Assembly: GCA_964019425.1 (NCBI GenBank)
Contig: OZ025795.1
Coordinates: forward strand, 1,368,001-1,432,000
DNA from: Flectonema sp. DT1601
Lineage: Eukaryota; Euglenozoa; Diplonemea; Diplonemida; Diplonemidae
Length of the DNA stretch: 64,000 bases
Direction: 5' to 3'
A program made the translations under genes and the position numbers. Position 1 is the first letter of the stretch. Every line of letters begins with the position of its first letter. Positions 42,891 to 54,882 of the stretch are shown in pieces. The notes under the pieces were generated by a model that was given only the letters and a program-made list of their open reading frames with translations, was not told where the DNA came from and searched no databases.

Positions 42891-44908
42891 CTTCTCAATG
42901 AAAAGCATCTTTCTGACAAAAAAGAAAAAAAAAGAAAATATAAGAAGACTCAGAAGAGGGAAAAAAAAGAAAAAAGAGAGCAGAGAAATTGCGAAAAAAA
43001 GAAAAAGAAAAATACCCCTTTTTGGTTAATAACCACAAAAGAGACATTTTAAAGGCAAAGAAACGCACCGCAACTAAAATCTTGTAATCTCTTAAGGATT
43101 CATTGATTGTTCATTTTTGGTATTTCAGTTTGGAATTTCCTTCTTACTTGATTAGTACCGACACACATAAGCAAAACAACAAAAAACCAAAAACTTGCCG
43201 TTGGTTACCTACCCCATCATTTTATTATGTTCTTTTTTTTTGAAAGCGGAAAAAAAAAAAAAAAAAACGCAAAAAAAAAGAAGGTTTGGAAGCACAATGT
43301 GCATACTGAAAGTCGTAGAGACTGCTGACAAGACCAATAAAGAAAAGGTTGGGAAGTACCACTTTTTTACTGACTTTGTGTTGAGAGTCGTAAAGACTGC
43401 TCTGAACTGGTCTGATGACTGACTTCAACCAACATCATCATCATCATCATCATCATCGTCTCGTACTGGAAGCACACTTGTGACTCAGGTCTACAGGTCT
43501 GTGGGTTTAGATGATTTTACGGAGCAGAAAAACCATTTTTCTTGCAACCAAAAAAAAAAAAAAAAAACCTAAAAAAAGAAACGACTCCCCGGTGCGAATT
43601 ACGCGGCTTGACTTTCCACAAATCTGATTTACAAAAAAATACTAAAAATAAAATTACCACCCCCCATCGTTTGGACTTCTGTTTGGCTTTTTATTTGCGA
43701 GTGAAATATCCATTTCCGATGATTGGAGACAGGATTCACATCTTCCTGTTCGAAGAGAAGATAACACAAAACCTTCAGAAGAGTGAGGACTATTAATCAA
43801 AGTAGCAACTCTCTTGAAAACAGTTTTCAATAAAAAAACAACTTTTCTAATAAACAAAACTCAAAACTATTCTTCGCCACTTAGAAAGGTGTGCGATGTC
43901 TCCGCAAATTTCAACAAAAAAAAAAAAAAAGCTGCTCCTTTTATGTCGAAGGGAAAAAAAGGTCACTTTATTTTATTTTGTTTTATTTTTTATATAACTA
44001 CTAGTGGTTAAACTTTTTCTTTTCCCTCCTCTCTGAAGACGCAACATGAACCTCCTCTTTGATTTGATTTTAGTGTTTTTTTTCTTCTTTTTTTTTTCTT
44101 TTTTTTTTCTTGCACACAAACAAAAGAAGTAGTGTGAGAAATTCTCTATTATTTAGTGAGGTGTCGTCCAAACTGACACCCATTGCAGTCTTTCATATCT
44201 TAGACAGGAATCTTATAAAACTTACATACAGTACGGCAATGAATAAAAGAAAAAAAAAGAAAAAAAAGAAAAAAAAAAAAAAAAAAGTGAGTGAAAAAAA
44301 AAACTGTTTTTTAAATTAGAATCCTTCACTGGATCCGAAGCCGCAGGTTCGAACAAAAAAAAAACAACGAAAATATCTAAAAAAAGAGAAAAAACGACAT
44401 TAAATTCCCGCTGATGATGTCTTTATTCAGTTTTTTTTTTTCTTCTTTTCTTTTCTTCTTATTTTATAATTATTATTATGGTTAAAAATGATACACGAAC
44501 TGAGTTTTTTTAATTGTGAATAGTAATTAGTTCAAATACAGAATAAAAAGCAATTTTGAGAGTTGCAGCCTTGCGGGTTTTTACGTATTGTTGTCAGAAA
44601 GTGAAGAACAATAACAACAACAACACCAACTAAAAGAAAACCATAATGATAGTTCCTCTCTTTTTGTTGGAATTGCAGCTCACTGGGTTACTTCCTTCTT
44701 TGGGGTAATCCTAAACACTTCACTTACGAGGGGAAAAACTAATACTATTTCTTAATCTTTTAATGAAATGATATTTCTGTTTGTTCACCACAAGAACTAC
44801 GAGGATTTACTTTGAGTAGGGATCGCGTTTTTTCTTTTTCTTTATTTTTCTCGGTTTTTTTGAGATGCAAAAGAAGAGGGGGAGGGGGAAAAAAACTTCG
44901 CTTCGGCG

Positions 44909-44943
<35 letters not shown>

Positions 44944-45554
44944 GACAAAATGTCACCTCAATACGATGGAGTGGATCCTTTACTTACCTTCTCCTCGGTG
45001 ATGGAAGGGGTAAATAAAAAGAGAGCTACCTTGTGTGTTGATGGTCACCACACTAACTGTGTGAAGACAAATAGCAATCGGGGTACTGACGGAAAGATCA
45101 GGTTAGAGCTACGAGTACTGTCAGAAAAGAAAAAAAAAAAAAAAAAAAACATTTATATTGTTTTCACTAGATGACTATTCTCCCTATCCTTTTATTTTAT
45201 ATTTCAAATTCGTTTTGGTTTATTATTCTTCGTCGCTTTTTTTTCCTTTTTTTTTTTTCCTTGATTTATTTTTCGGTTCGAAAAAAAATAAAATAAAATA
45301 AAATAAAAAGCATTCTAATATAACAATCCAACCACAACGGAATCGTTATGATGCTGAGCAAAGAACTTCCTTAGTAGGGCGAGTTTAAACAAAACCAAAA
45401 ACAGCAAACAAGTCTTAGACGGCTTTTTTAAGCTGTAAAAAAAAAAAAAAAAGCGACATTTTTTTTCTTCTTCTGTTTATGTTACGTCGATCATCTTTTT
45501 TGTCCTGAGTTTCATTCTTCTTTTTTATTATTTTCTTTTTCAGTAACACGATTG

Positions 45555-45586
<32 letters not shown>

Positions 45587-47211
45587 CTTTCCCTTTTGAA
45601 TTCATTTTCATTTTTCTGTTATGTTTTGAGGCTTCACCACCATTCCGACAGTTGTGCTTTCATTGGGAAGCTTTAATAACAAATAAAGAAAAACAATAAA
45701 GTAAGTTATACAAGTACTTTGTGAGATTAAAAGGGTGTTTCCACGATGAGACTTCCTGATCTCGAAATGATGTCGAACGAAGTGTCTTTTGGGGTGTCGA
45801 GGGTTGTGTTGCCGACTTGACTTGCGTATGTAGAAAACCTTTTGAAAGTAAGAATGGTAGGAAAAGAAAAAGAAGAAATCTTTGACTGATTCTTGTCCGT
45901 ACTCTCTGTGAGTGACGTCCTTCCTTTAGTCTTTTCTCAATGAGTTGCTCTCTGCACGAAAGATTCAAACACAGCCTCCCTCAGACCTCAGTAAGATGCT
46001 AATCCTGATAGGGGTACTTCTTACGAACCTCAACTTGATCCCAAGACCCCGGTGGACTGAGTGCAGTTTTTTTAAAGAAGAAAACTCATCGTTCATGCAA
46101 AATAGGAAAACTAAAATTATATATTACCGTTGATATTCTTGTTTTTTTTAAATTTTATTCATTTTTTTAATCTTTTCAATTATTTCGTTTTTTTTTTTTT
46201 TTTTTTTTAAACCTCACAAGCCTTTAGTGGGTTTGTATTCTTTTGTCGATATGTCCATTAACCATATTTAAAAAAAAAAATAGTTAACCAAAACTTCACT
46301 CTTATTTTATTTTGTGCACAACAGGGGAGGGGGAAAAAAATAAATAAATATACACATAAACAGATACTTCCCAATGTTTCTGTACCGTTGTGATTTCCAG
46401 AATACAGTGGGACCCACACGGTTGGAAAGTAAACAAGCCTCCGGGTGTTAAAATATATAATTTCGCACATCAGCTACCTGGTTTTTTTATGCCTCGCAGC
46501 AATAAGCAAAACTGTTTTTTTTTTTTTGTTTTTTTATTAAAACTTTTTATTGTTTCTCCACTTCTTTCATCATCGTGCCTTTCAGAATACATTTTTAGCA
46601 TGTATGTAGCCTACCCGGTAACGAAAAATGCCTGGTAAAATAAACTTGTGTGCCTAGCCTGTCAGCAACATTAAAAAGTATGTCGCATGCTGCTGTTCGT
46701 TGCTGAGGTTAATAGCTGTTTAGGTTCTTTTTAATCAGATTTTTTTTTCTTCTTTCGAAATATATTTACCTTTTTTTTATTTTTTTTATTTTTTTTAAAA
46801 TAATTAATTGACCAGCGTTTATTCTGTGGCGTCAAGGATATCCTTCCATTACAGAGAGAGAGCAATGACTGTAGTTAAATTTATTGGTTAGCACTTAATA
46901 ACGAAAAGACGGAAGACCTTTTTTTTAATGCATCTGACAACAGAAGGAATTCTGCTTTAGGTGCTTTTTTTTTTTTCGTCCTTTTGTTTCAGAATTTCAG
47001 TCTCAGTGGTACATTACCGCTAATCCTTTTATTGTTTTTCAGCTTTGTTAAAACTGACTGGTAGTCCTTTGGATTCGCCAAACTTGCTCGATAAATAATT
47101 TTTTTTTATGAAGGATCAGATTTTCTTTTTGTAGGTCTTGTGCTGCCTTCTCATATCGGAAATAATAAACTACTGGATATAAACTACTGGATGTTTCGTT
47201 TCACAGTAAGC

Positions 47212-47246
<35 letters not shown>

Positions 47247-49859
47247 ATGTCTATAATACTTTTTTTTTTTTTCACCACACTAGCCACCCGATAATTCTTT
47301 TTAGCCTTTTTAGCCTCTTTAGCTGTTTTTTTTTTTTTTTTTTTTTTGTTTTTTTTTGAAACAGGTTTTTTTTTTGTTCCCAAATAAAAAAAGCTAACGA
47401 GAAAATTACTTTTATGCTCCCAAAAAAAAAAGAAAGAGCAAAATTACGTTTTATACATTGCGTGTCCTTCATGTGTCTTGAGGCCTTTGATCAGGCCATG
47501 TGTGAATTGACAGTGGAGGAGGAGGATTCAACGCTGCAAAGCTGAATAATAAAAGTGAGCTCAACGCTGCTAGAATCTGGGAGTATAAAGTAAATTTCTT
47601 ATTTTAATTTTAATTTTAAATTTTTTTTTTTTAAAACAATCTTTTCAAAGTCACGGGAAAACCAAATATTTAGATCGTAGACGACGATCTGGTTTTGTTT
47701 TTAATATTTATTTTTTGTTCTCCCTTCCTTGGGTTGTTGTGATACAAAAAATAACAGCACGTTGCTTTATTTCTTTATACATGGATAAGGTAAACCTTTT
47801 CGCGAATAACTGCTGACAAATATATCGATTAACATGGAAAAAAAAAAAGAATAATACGGGTTGACATTGGAATGTGTAAGTGAGGCAAGCCATTATATTT
47901 TATTTATTTATTTTTTTTTTCGTTCAATCACTCCCTCTGTTTACCACTACTACTAAATATTCTCCTCCCTTGTCACCCGCAGCATAGTCTTGCGACATGC
48001 GCTCCGCTGGTAGTGTTCAACCATCCAGTAAACAGTATTTTATTTCTACTTTTACATGTCGTTTTCTCTTTTTATGTTTTCTTTTAATATCGAAGTAAAT
48101 TTATTTGTTTACGAATGGATAATTATAATGTAGAAGTTGTAACGGGCTGGTGAACTGAATCCCATCGATACCAATTGAATTTCTAGCCAGTTTCAAGTTA
48201 CTTCTTTTTTCTTTTCGCTCTTCTATTATTAACGTTCCTACGAATTAGTTGTCAGGTGCAAATGGGAAGGGTCTCTCTTCAGTTCTTTCCAATTGAGGGG
48301 GAATATAAAAAAAAAATTTAAAAAAATAGTAGTTCTCTTCTTTTGTCACAAATTGTGTTCATCGTTCCCCCTGTTGCTATGCTGAGTGTTCTCATTCATT
48401 TAATACTTAATAAAAGTAAAGTAAAATAATAATAAAAACAACCATCCCTCTCAAGTCTAACAATATGCAGCTGTACTGTTGAGTTAAACGTAACAGCTTG
48501 CTGTGAAGCTTTGACTCTCTGATGGTTGATAGCTCTTTCTCAACTGGTATTACATTTCTGTCTATCTTTCCGAATCCCTAGTTTCTACTGACTGGAGGAA
48601 TAGTAATTGCGTACGACGGGTGTCTACTTCAAGTCATTGTGAGAACCTCACCTGTTTAGTGATCACATTTAACATTTTGTGTCGATCAAAACCCTTTTTC
48701 ACAAATGGGTTGAGGTGAGTGTTTTGGTACCTGACTTGAGGAACTCTTCTAAACCCTAACTCCACTTTCAAATCCCTGGTTTCTATCAACCGGAGGAAAA
48801 CAGTAATATTGCGTGCGAGGGAATAGCTCTCGATAGTTTGCGATCATTCTTTTTTGGTAACGCAAACAGTTGTCGTTGAGTATTTTGATCAATTCTTTTT
48901 TGTCGAATAATATTTAATCCGTTCTGTGTCCCATCGTCAAGTCCTGTTTTCAAATAACCCGAACACACTCATCGATTGATACGAATCGGTTGTAAAAATT
49001 GGGAGTTCTGTCATTGCGCGATCGCAGCCTTGAGATCTTTTTAGTATTCTTCCCCTTCAAGACTGTTGATCCTGTCGCTTTCAGGACGACATGACCGGAA
49101 CTTAAATTGCAATACTTATCTTTTTTTATTAACGATACGTAACGTCTTCGGGCAATCAAAGTTATCAATTCTCGCGTGTTTTGTTTTCTTTAAATCTGAC
49201 ATTAATCTGTCCTTTTATTTGTTTTTGTTATTCGATACAACCATCGGGGATACTTTATTGGTACTCAAAACAACAACAACAACAACAACAAAAAAAAACT
49301 CATGACATAAAAATATGTCCTTTCAAACATCATTTCGCATTTTCAATCCACCTCCCAATTTTGTTCATCTCAGTGTTGTAATTGTATTTGTTAGTATCGA
49401 AAGTTTCAAACTGCTGTAGACATTTCGAAGTATCTTTCCTAACCAGGACAATGATGAAGGGGCGTCGTTACCTGGTGTGGCGTGCGGTGTTGCCGCACGT
49501 GTAAATATAATAATTGTTTTGTAGCGATCGTTTTCATAATATTATACTAACTAACTATTATGTAATCTGGCAAAAAAAAAAAAAAGATCATTGTAAAAAA
49601 GCAAGAGAGTTGTATTTATGATTATTTCATGAGAAGGAACAAAAATATGTCATCCTCTCAAGCTCCACTCTTTTATTCAAAAAAATTATTATTTTATTTT
49701 TTTTCTACGGAGGAAGAACTATATAAAATAAATAAAATAAAATAAAATCCTTAAGTTGACTCGTTGAGTCTCCGCTCCGCCTCATTCGTAAAATTTATTT
49801 CTTTTTTTTTTCGCCTCCTGTTTCTCTCCATTATCAAGTAAGTAATTTAATTGTGAATA
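39817..49859. other. Gene-poor, homopolymer-rich region, about 10 kb
   Basis: No large gene seen on either strand. The region is dominated by A- and T-runs of 15-31 bases (near 40336, 41540, 42858, 43250, 43549, 44907, 45554, 46188, 47214, 47323). It also has a G27 tract at 40649-40675, CAT repeats at about 43433-43457, and a short duplicated pair (about 48571-48617 and 48769-48819; GGTTTCTA...GGAGGAA). Two modest hairpins lie near 41731-41770 and 42075-42105. Open frames here are short and low complexity. It could hold ncRNA genes, long untranslated regions or regulatory DNA. Confidence 0.5.
40649..40675 (+). repeat. G27 homopolymer
   Basis: Twenty-seven consecutive G after TTGGGA. Long G-runs are rare in A+T-rich DNA and can form quadruplex structures. 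Length may be inexact because sequencing of such tracts is error-prone. Confidence 0.85.
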
Positions 49860-49988
49860 ATGTCAACCCGTAGGCCTCGTGTGAAGATCATTCTTCTTTT
49901 GTTCTTTTTATTGTTCAGTCAAATTGTTACGAAGGGATTCGCAGCCTTTTTATTAAAAGGTGAGAAAATAGAGTTGAGTACGCATTAA
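49860..49988 (+). CDS. Possible small signal-peptide protein or first exon
   Basis: A 42-codon frame too short for routine calling. It begins MSTRRPRVKI followed by a strong hydrophobic core (ILLLFFLLFSQIV) and TKGFAAF, the layout of a cleavable signal peptide or membrane anchor. An acceptor-like tract CTCCATTATCAAG lies about 20 bases upstream. A donor-like AAAAG|GTGAGA occurs at about 49955-49964, so the peptide may continue in a downstream exon that I could not identify, or it may stop at TAA. Low-confidence call based on composition and flanking splice-like signals. Confidence 0.3.
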   Translation: MSTRRPRVKIILLLFFLLFSQIVTKGFAAFLLKGEKIELSTH

Positions 49989-51358
49989 ATGCAGCCTCTT
50001 CCCCGCGGGCAACTCTCCCGCTTTTTCTTATTTTAGTTCTGTTTTTTTACCCAATTAGTAAGCTGTGTTGATAGGTTGCTGCCAGAGGTTGGTATCACTC
50101 TTATTTCGTCGGCTCTCTTGGGTAGTTTTGTCTTCTCGTTCTCTCTCTGGTCATTATGTTTGTTGCTTTGTGTGTACACAAAAGCATTCTTCCTAATGAC
50201 ATCTTCTTGTTCAAAGTATGCTGTTTTTGTATTCTACTTATTGACCTGCCCGAACCAGTTTATCGTGTGCAAGACAGTAAGAGATTTGAATAATCTCAGC
50301 CTCCTTCAAAATAATAAATCGGACGTCTTCTTTTTAATGAAAGGATAGAACAGAACTAATGTGGATCTCTTCATATCACTGGTGACCTGAGATGTGCATT
50401 AAATCAAATGATGTAAATGTTTCACTTACCAATAGCAGCGTCTGCAGTTCATCGTTCTCCAGAGCAATTTCAACAACAACAACAACAACCAGATGGAGGG
50501 AATTTATTTTCTCAAGTATTCTGGTCGAGGACTAAAAGTCTTCGTTTCGTCCTCAAACTCATTCCACGGAGGAGGAATACTTTGGCTGTCATGTTACAAC
50601 TTACAAAAAAAAGAAAAAAGAAAAGCATCGCAATCCTTTCGTCAAGTAGTACTCACGTACTTGGTGAGAAGGAGTCGCTTTCTGTTTCAGCCATTGTGTC
50701 GCTCTAAAGGAAAGCGGTACCCTTTTTAATATTGGTTTCAATTTCGGATTAGTTTATGAGAACGCTTATACGGCCAGCCAGACAATCAAGTTAGTTTGAT
50801 TGCGCTATTCGAACACTTTTCTTCAGCACTTCAGTTGGAGTCGTTGCATATTCTAAATCAAACTGTTCTTTTTTTTTTTTTTCCCTGCTTTTTTTTTCCC
50901 TCAATTTGTTTGGAAAGTTTCGTTTTTCATGGTCGCAGTTATTTGTGATCAACTATTCACTCCCATTTGAGATACGGAAAAAAAAATGAAATAAAAAAAA
51001 AAAAAAAATTCTACTGCAAAAAAAAATAAAAATAAAAATAAAATAAAATAGACTACCTAAACAGCAGTTGAATAAATCGATCACTTAACTGTGGTTGGCA
51101 GGAATATCAGATTCGAGTTTTTTCAAACACCTTGTTTGCTCAAATTCAAGACATAAGAAAAAAAAAGGGAATAACCTAATCAACAAAAGACAACAAAAAA
51201 TGGGATGCCAAGTGTTCGCATCCTGCCCTGACCTACATTCCAAAACGTCGGCCCTTCTGTGGGTTGTTTGTTCAAACTAATTCCACTTCAAAAATATTGC
51301 GTCAGGTCAAAGCTGCTTCTTGCGTAAGTAAAGCTTTCCTGATAGCAATTCAGACATT

Positions 51359-51396
<38 letters not shown>

Positions 51397-51611
51397 TAAT
51401 AATAGAAAACTGTTACCCTCCGTGAGCTTTTCCTAATCTTTGGCTCTCTGGAGTTTTTCAATCCATAAATAAAAAACATTATAACAAAAGTGATGGAATC
51501 TGAATTAATAAGAAAATTGACAGCAATTGTTTTTACAAAGACCACTTGTGTGCTGTTAGCTGCAGAACCTGCGCTGACAATAAGTTCTTTAAATCGATCC
51601 ATCAAATGAGA

Positions 51612-51658
<47 letters not shown>

Positions 51659-52770
51659 GACAAAACTATTCGTTTTTTTTCTTCTTTTTTTGTTTTTGTT
51701 TTCGGTAGTCGCAGCTGTTTAATATCTTTTGTGTGAAAGCTGTTCTGCTACTCGCACATGTTGTTGTGAAGATATTTGATAGAAGGGAGGAGATAGTTGT
51801 ATTCAAGTAAGTCATCCTTCCCACCAGTGAGAGTCTCACGGATGTGTTGGTTCGACTGAAGCAGTTCTACTTCCTAACTTTCAATTAGTAATTAATATAT
51901 TTTAGTGAGATCTTGAATCCTCACGTGGTCTTATTGACTTCATTGCTCTCGTGAAAGCAGGAGACTCTTTTTGTTTGAGAAGTCTTCGACTGGCAGAGTA
52001 ATAAATTGTGAGATGTTGTGTCACACGTGTGTTTTTTTATTTTTATTTTTATTTTTTTATGTATGCCGCCCATGTATTTGATCCGCTTTTCGCATTTGCA
52101 TGGTTTTCATTTTCGTTATCTTGTACCCCTCAGCGGCTATCCTTACTTTGAAATATGAAAAGAGATGAGAGTTTGATCAACTGACAGCCATTCTTAATTT
52201 ACTCAAAAGACGTTCTGTGAATGGTTTCTTACAACAATACGATATTGACACACTCGGCTCTCTATTTTCAGATTGTTGCTGCTGAGGTTTTGTTGGAAAA
52301 AACAATCGAACGATAGCTTTGTGGTTGGTGGCTTTAATATAAAAGAATTGTTCCGAGAAAAAAGAAAAAATCGAAGCCACCATCTGAGCTAATCATTTCT
52401 TGTAAGCAAAAAAAAAAAACAGAAGGAAAAGAACAGTTCTGTAGTCAAATTGCATTCTTTTTTGCTTCTTCGAGATCGGCCAGCTGCAAAGGCTTTTGAT
52501 CTTCTTTTTGTTTTCCCTTTTTTTTATTTTTTTTTATTCTCTTTTTTCCCCCTCTTTTCTTTCCAATTTTTTTTTCTTTCCCATTGTTTTCTTTTCTCAA
52601 AGGGAAAAATAATAATTGGGCAATTTCGTTTAGTCTTTCGATATTTACTAAAATATGTTTTATTAACAAAACAGGTCCTCAAAATGTCGCCAATCGGGAT
52701 ATCATATTGGGTTCTTTTCAAGTCGTAAATTTATAAAATGATTTTACTTTCTCATAGGAAGCGAGCGCTG
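49989..52770. other. Gene-poor region, continued
   Basis: A+T-rich sequence with T-runs near 50867 and 51360-51388, an A-run near 50994-51008 and a GA dinucleotide repeat at 51608-51655. Open frames in this stretch lack recognisable features. The right end contains the acceptor-like TTTACTTTCTCATAG (AG 52756-52757) just before the glycosyltransferase start. Confidence 0.5.
51608..51655 (+). repeat. (GA)n microsatellite
   Basis: About 24 GA units with one interruption (GGG) near the left end. Confidence 0.95.
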
Positions 52771-54676
52771 ATGAAATCTACTCGCAAGCGATATGTCATC
52801 TTATTAATTCCTTCTTTAATTGTGTTGGTTACTTTAGGAGGATGGGACTTCGGGGGATCATCAGAAATAGAGATTGAGGCTGAGAGACGATCACTGAGAG
52901 AAACGATTCAGAGGCAGCGACAGCAACAGCTAGCGAAGGAAAAGGTAAACAAGACATCTGAAGTAGTCACAAGTGTGACAGCTAACGCTGTTACGAGTGC
53001 TGACTTGAATAGAAAGGATTGGAGTTCTGAAGAAGCGGAACTTATCGAAGCCTTGCCATTCTTAAAAAGAAGTGAATCTATTGACGCCACACTCGCAAAA
53101 CTAAATAAACAGCACACTGAGCAGTTCGCCATCGCGTACCCTAATGGGAAGCTCGACCCTCTCGAAGATGAGAGAAAAAGTATTCATTTATTCTACACCA
53201 CTGATTGTACTCAACATAGTTTGTGGCAGGCTTTTGCCTTAGAGAACAGTTGGAATAATGTCAATCATCCTGGGGCGATATCCCGACTTGTCAGTGGCTG
53301 TATCACTAAAGACGGACGAGAGAAGAAAATGGCAGACATGATGTCTCGTAAGGTAACTGATCACAAGAAGAATTTTGTCTTTTTCGGTCCAACAATCAAC
53401 AGTGATGCCGTGCCAGGTCCTGAAGGGGGGAAACATTTCGTATCGTATCCTCCAATCAATCGTCCTTCAACATTTTATTATTGGATATCTCATTCTAGGA
53501 TTGTTGAGTCGTATATGGCACTTCTGGACCCTGATATGATATTTATGAAACCTTTATACTTTCCGAGTGTTTCTCTTGGAAATCCTGCAGGTCAGTACTA
53601 CGACTACTTAATTTCTGAAGATTGGGACAAGCAGTACGATTCTATCTGTCCAGACTGTCAACCTCTCGGTGATACTAAGAAAGACTTCTGTCCTGGACCT
53701 CCTCACATAATGCATACTAGAGATTGGAATAATCTTGGACAGTATTGGTTACGATTCACAGTTGAGGCGAGAAAGAAGTGGGGAAAGTGGGTTGCAGAAA
53801 TGGCCGGAATGTCAATTGGACTCGCAAAACTAAATCTTCGATCCAAACTTGAGAAGAATGGAATGTGGGACAGGCCTCACATGGAACTCATCGACACAAT
53901 GAAACAATTTCAAATATACGATCACTCAACAATCACTGTGACTAAACCTGTACCCTCTCACATTCCTCGTGGTATGCATCCAGTAACACCAGACAGCCTT
54001 CCATCTCTTCTTCACTATTGTTTTACTCCTGAGATTGGTCGAAAGACATACCCAGATTCATTTTGGGAAACTGAAAATCCGCAGCGTTTGTGGGAATCAA
54101 CAAACAAGAAGCCTTTACTTCATTACATTCACTGGTATGTTCTTTTTCTCATTAATTAAAACTCTTTGAGAAGGTTGCTAATTGGTTCTGATTTTTGAGT
54201 CTATTCATCCGAGTAGTACTTCTACTGTCTTGTTTCAGAAATATTACTAAAAAAAAAACAGGTCGAAGTACAGAACCCCAAGTGACTGGCCAGGTGGTGA
54301 TGGGTATCCAAGTGGAGGCAGTTTATTACAATGCGATCAGGACCTTCTGTTTGAGATTCCACCAATCACATGGATGGTAAAGTATTATACAGAGAATAGT
54401 GATGACAAGGGTTGGGTGTTAATGCTCGCAGGTATTCTTCCAGCGATTAACGACGGAATTATTGCTTATCGTAATAAATATTGTGAGAATGGAGGAAAGA
54501 AGAATCCTCGTAAAATAATAAGAACAGCACATCCTGGTGTTTGGAGAACAAATTACGAATTGGTACTAAACGACAGCAGTCGTTTTGGATTTCTTTACAA
54601 AGATTCTGACGGGTACTTTATTGAACTGAATCCTGAGACTGACGCAGCAGATGCTCCCCGTCGTCGACCGAAGTGA
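52771..54676 (+). CDS. HPAT-like glycosyltransferase (type II membrane protein), two exons
   Basis: Exon 1 ends at 54134, the intron is 54135-54261, and exon 2 is 54262-54676. The protein has 592 residues from ATG 52771 (an acceptor-like AG at 52756-52757 favours this over ATG 52738). A single N-terminal membrane segment (YVILLIPSLIVLVTLGGW) marks a Golgi type II enzyme. A charged stem follows. The catalytic part has NRPSTFYYWISHSRIVESY then LDPDMIFMKPL. This NRP...W...E.Y...PDxI..KP pattern is that of hydroxyproline O-arabinosyltransferase / peptidyl-serine galactosyltransferase relatives; the DPD is the probable metal/nucleotide-sugar site. Joining at the intron restores HYIHW-SKYRTPSDWPGG. 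It probably adds sugar to secreted proteins; donor sugar and acceptor are unknown. Confidence 0.83.
54135..54261 (+). other. Spliceosomal intron in glycosyltransferase gene, 127 bp
   Basis: GTATGT donor and AAAACAG acceptor. The phase-2 join gives an uninterrupted family-like protein (Trp codon split TG|G), whereas reading through meets a stop soon after the donor. Confidence 0.85.
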
Positions 54677-54882
54677 TGTTTTGATAATTTTTTTAGTAGC
54701 AAAACGAATTGAGCAAACAACGAACTTTCTGAAGGTATTTTCTCTTTGCCCTGTTTTCGGTTATTGCAAACTGTTTCTTGTTGTTGTTAAATTCTGTTTT
54801 TTCTATTTGCAGGTACATCATCCTATGCTCCTCACTCGGTAAACACAACTAATCATCTACTTCTTTAACTGACACGCTAAGT

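Noticed and set aside
44325-44355. GGTTCGAAC segment resembling a tRNA T-loop
   Set aside because: No matching stems; followed at once by an A-run.
42617-45174. Several short frames rich in Lys or Phe
   Set aside because: They are translations of A- and T-runs.
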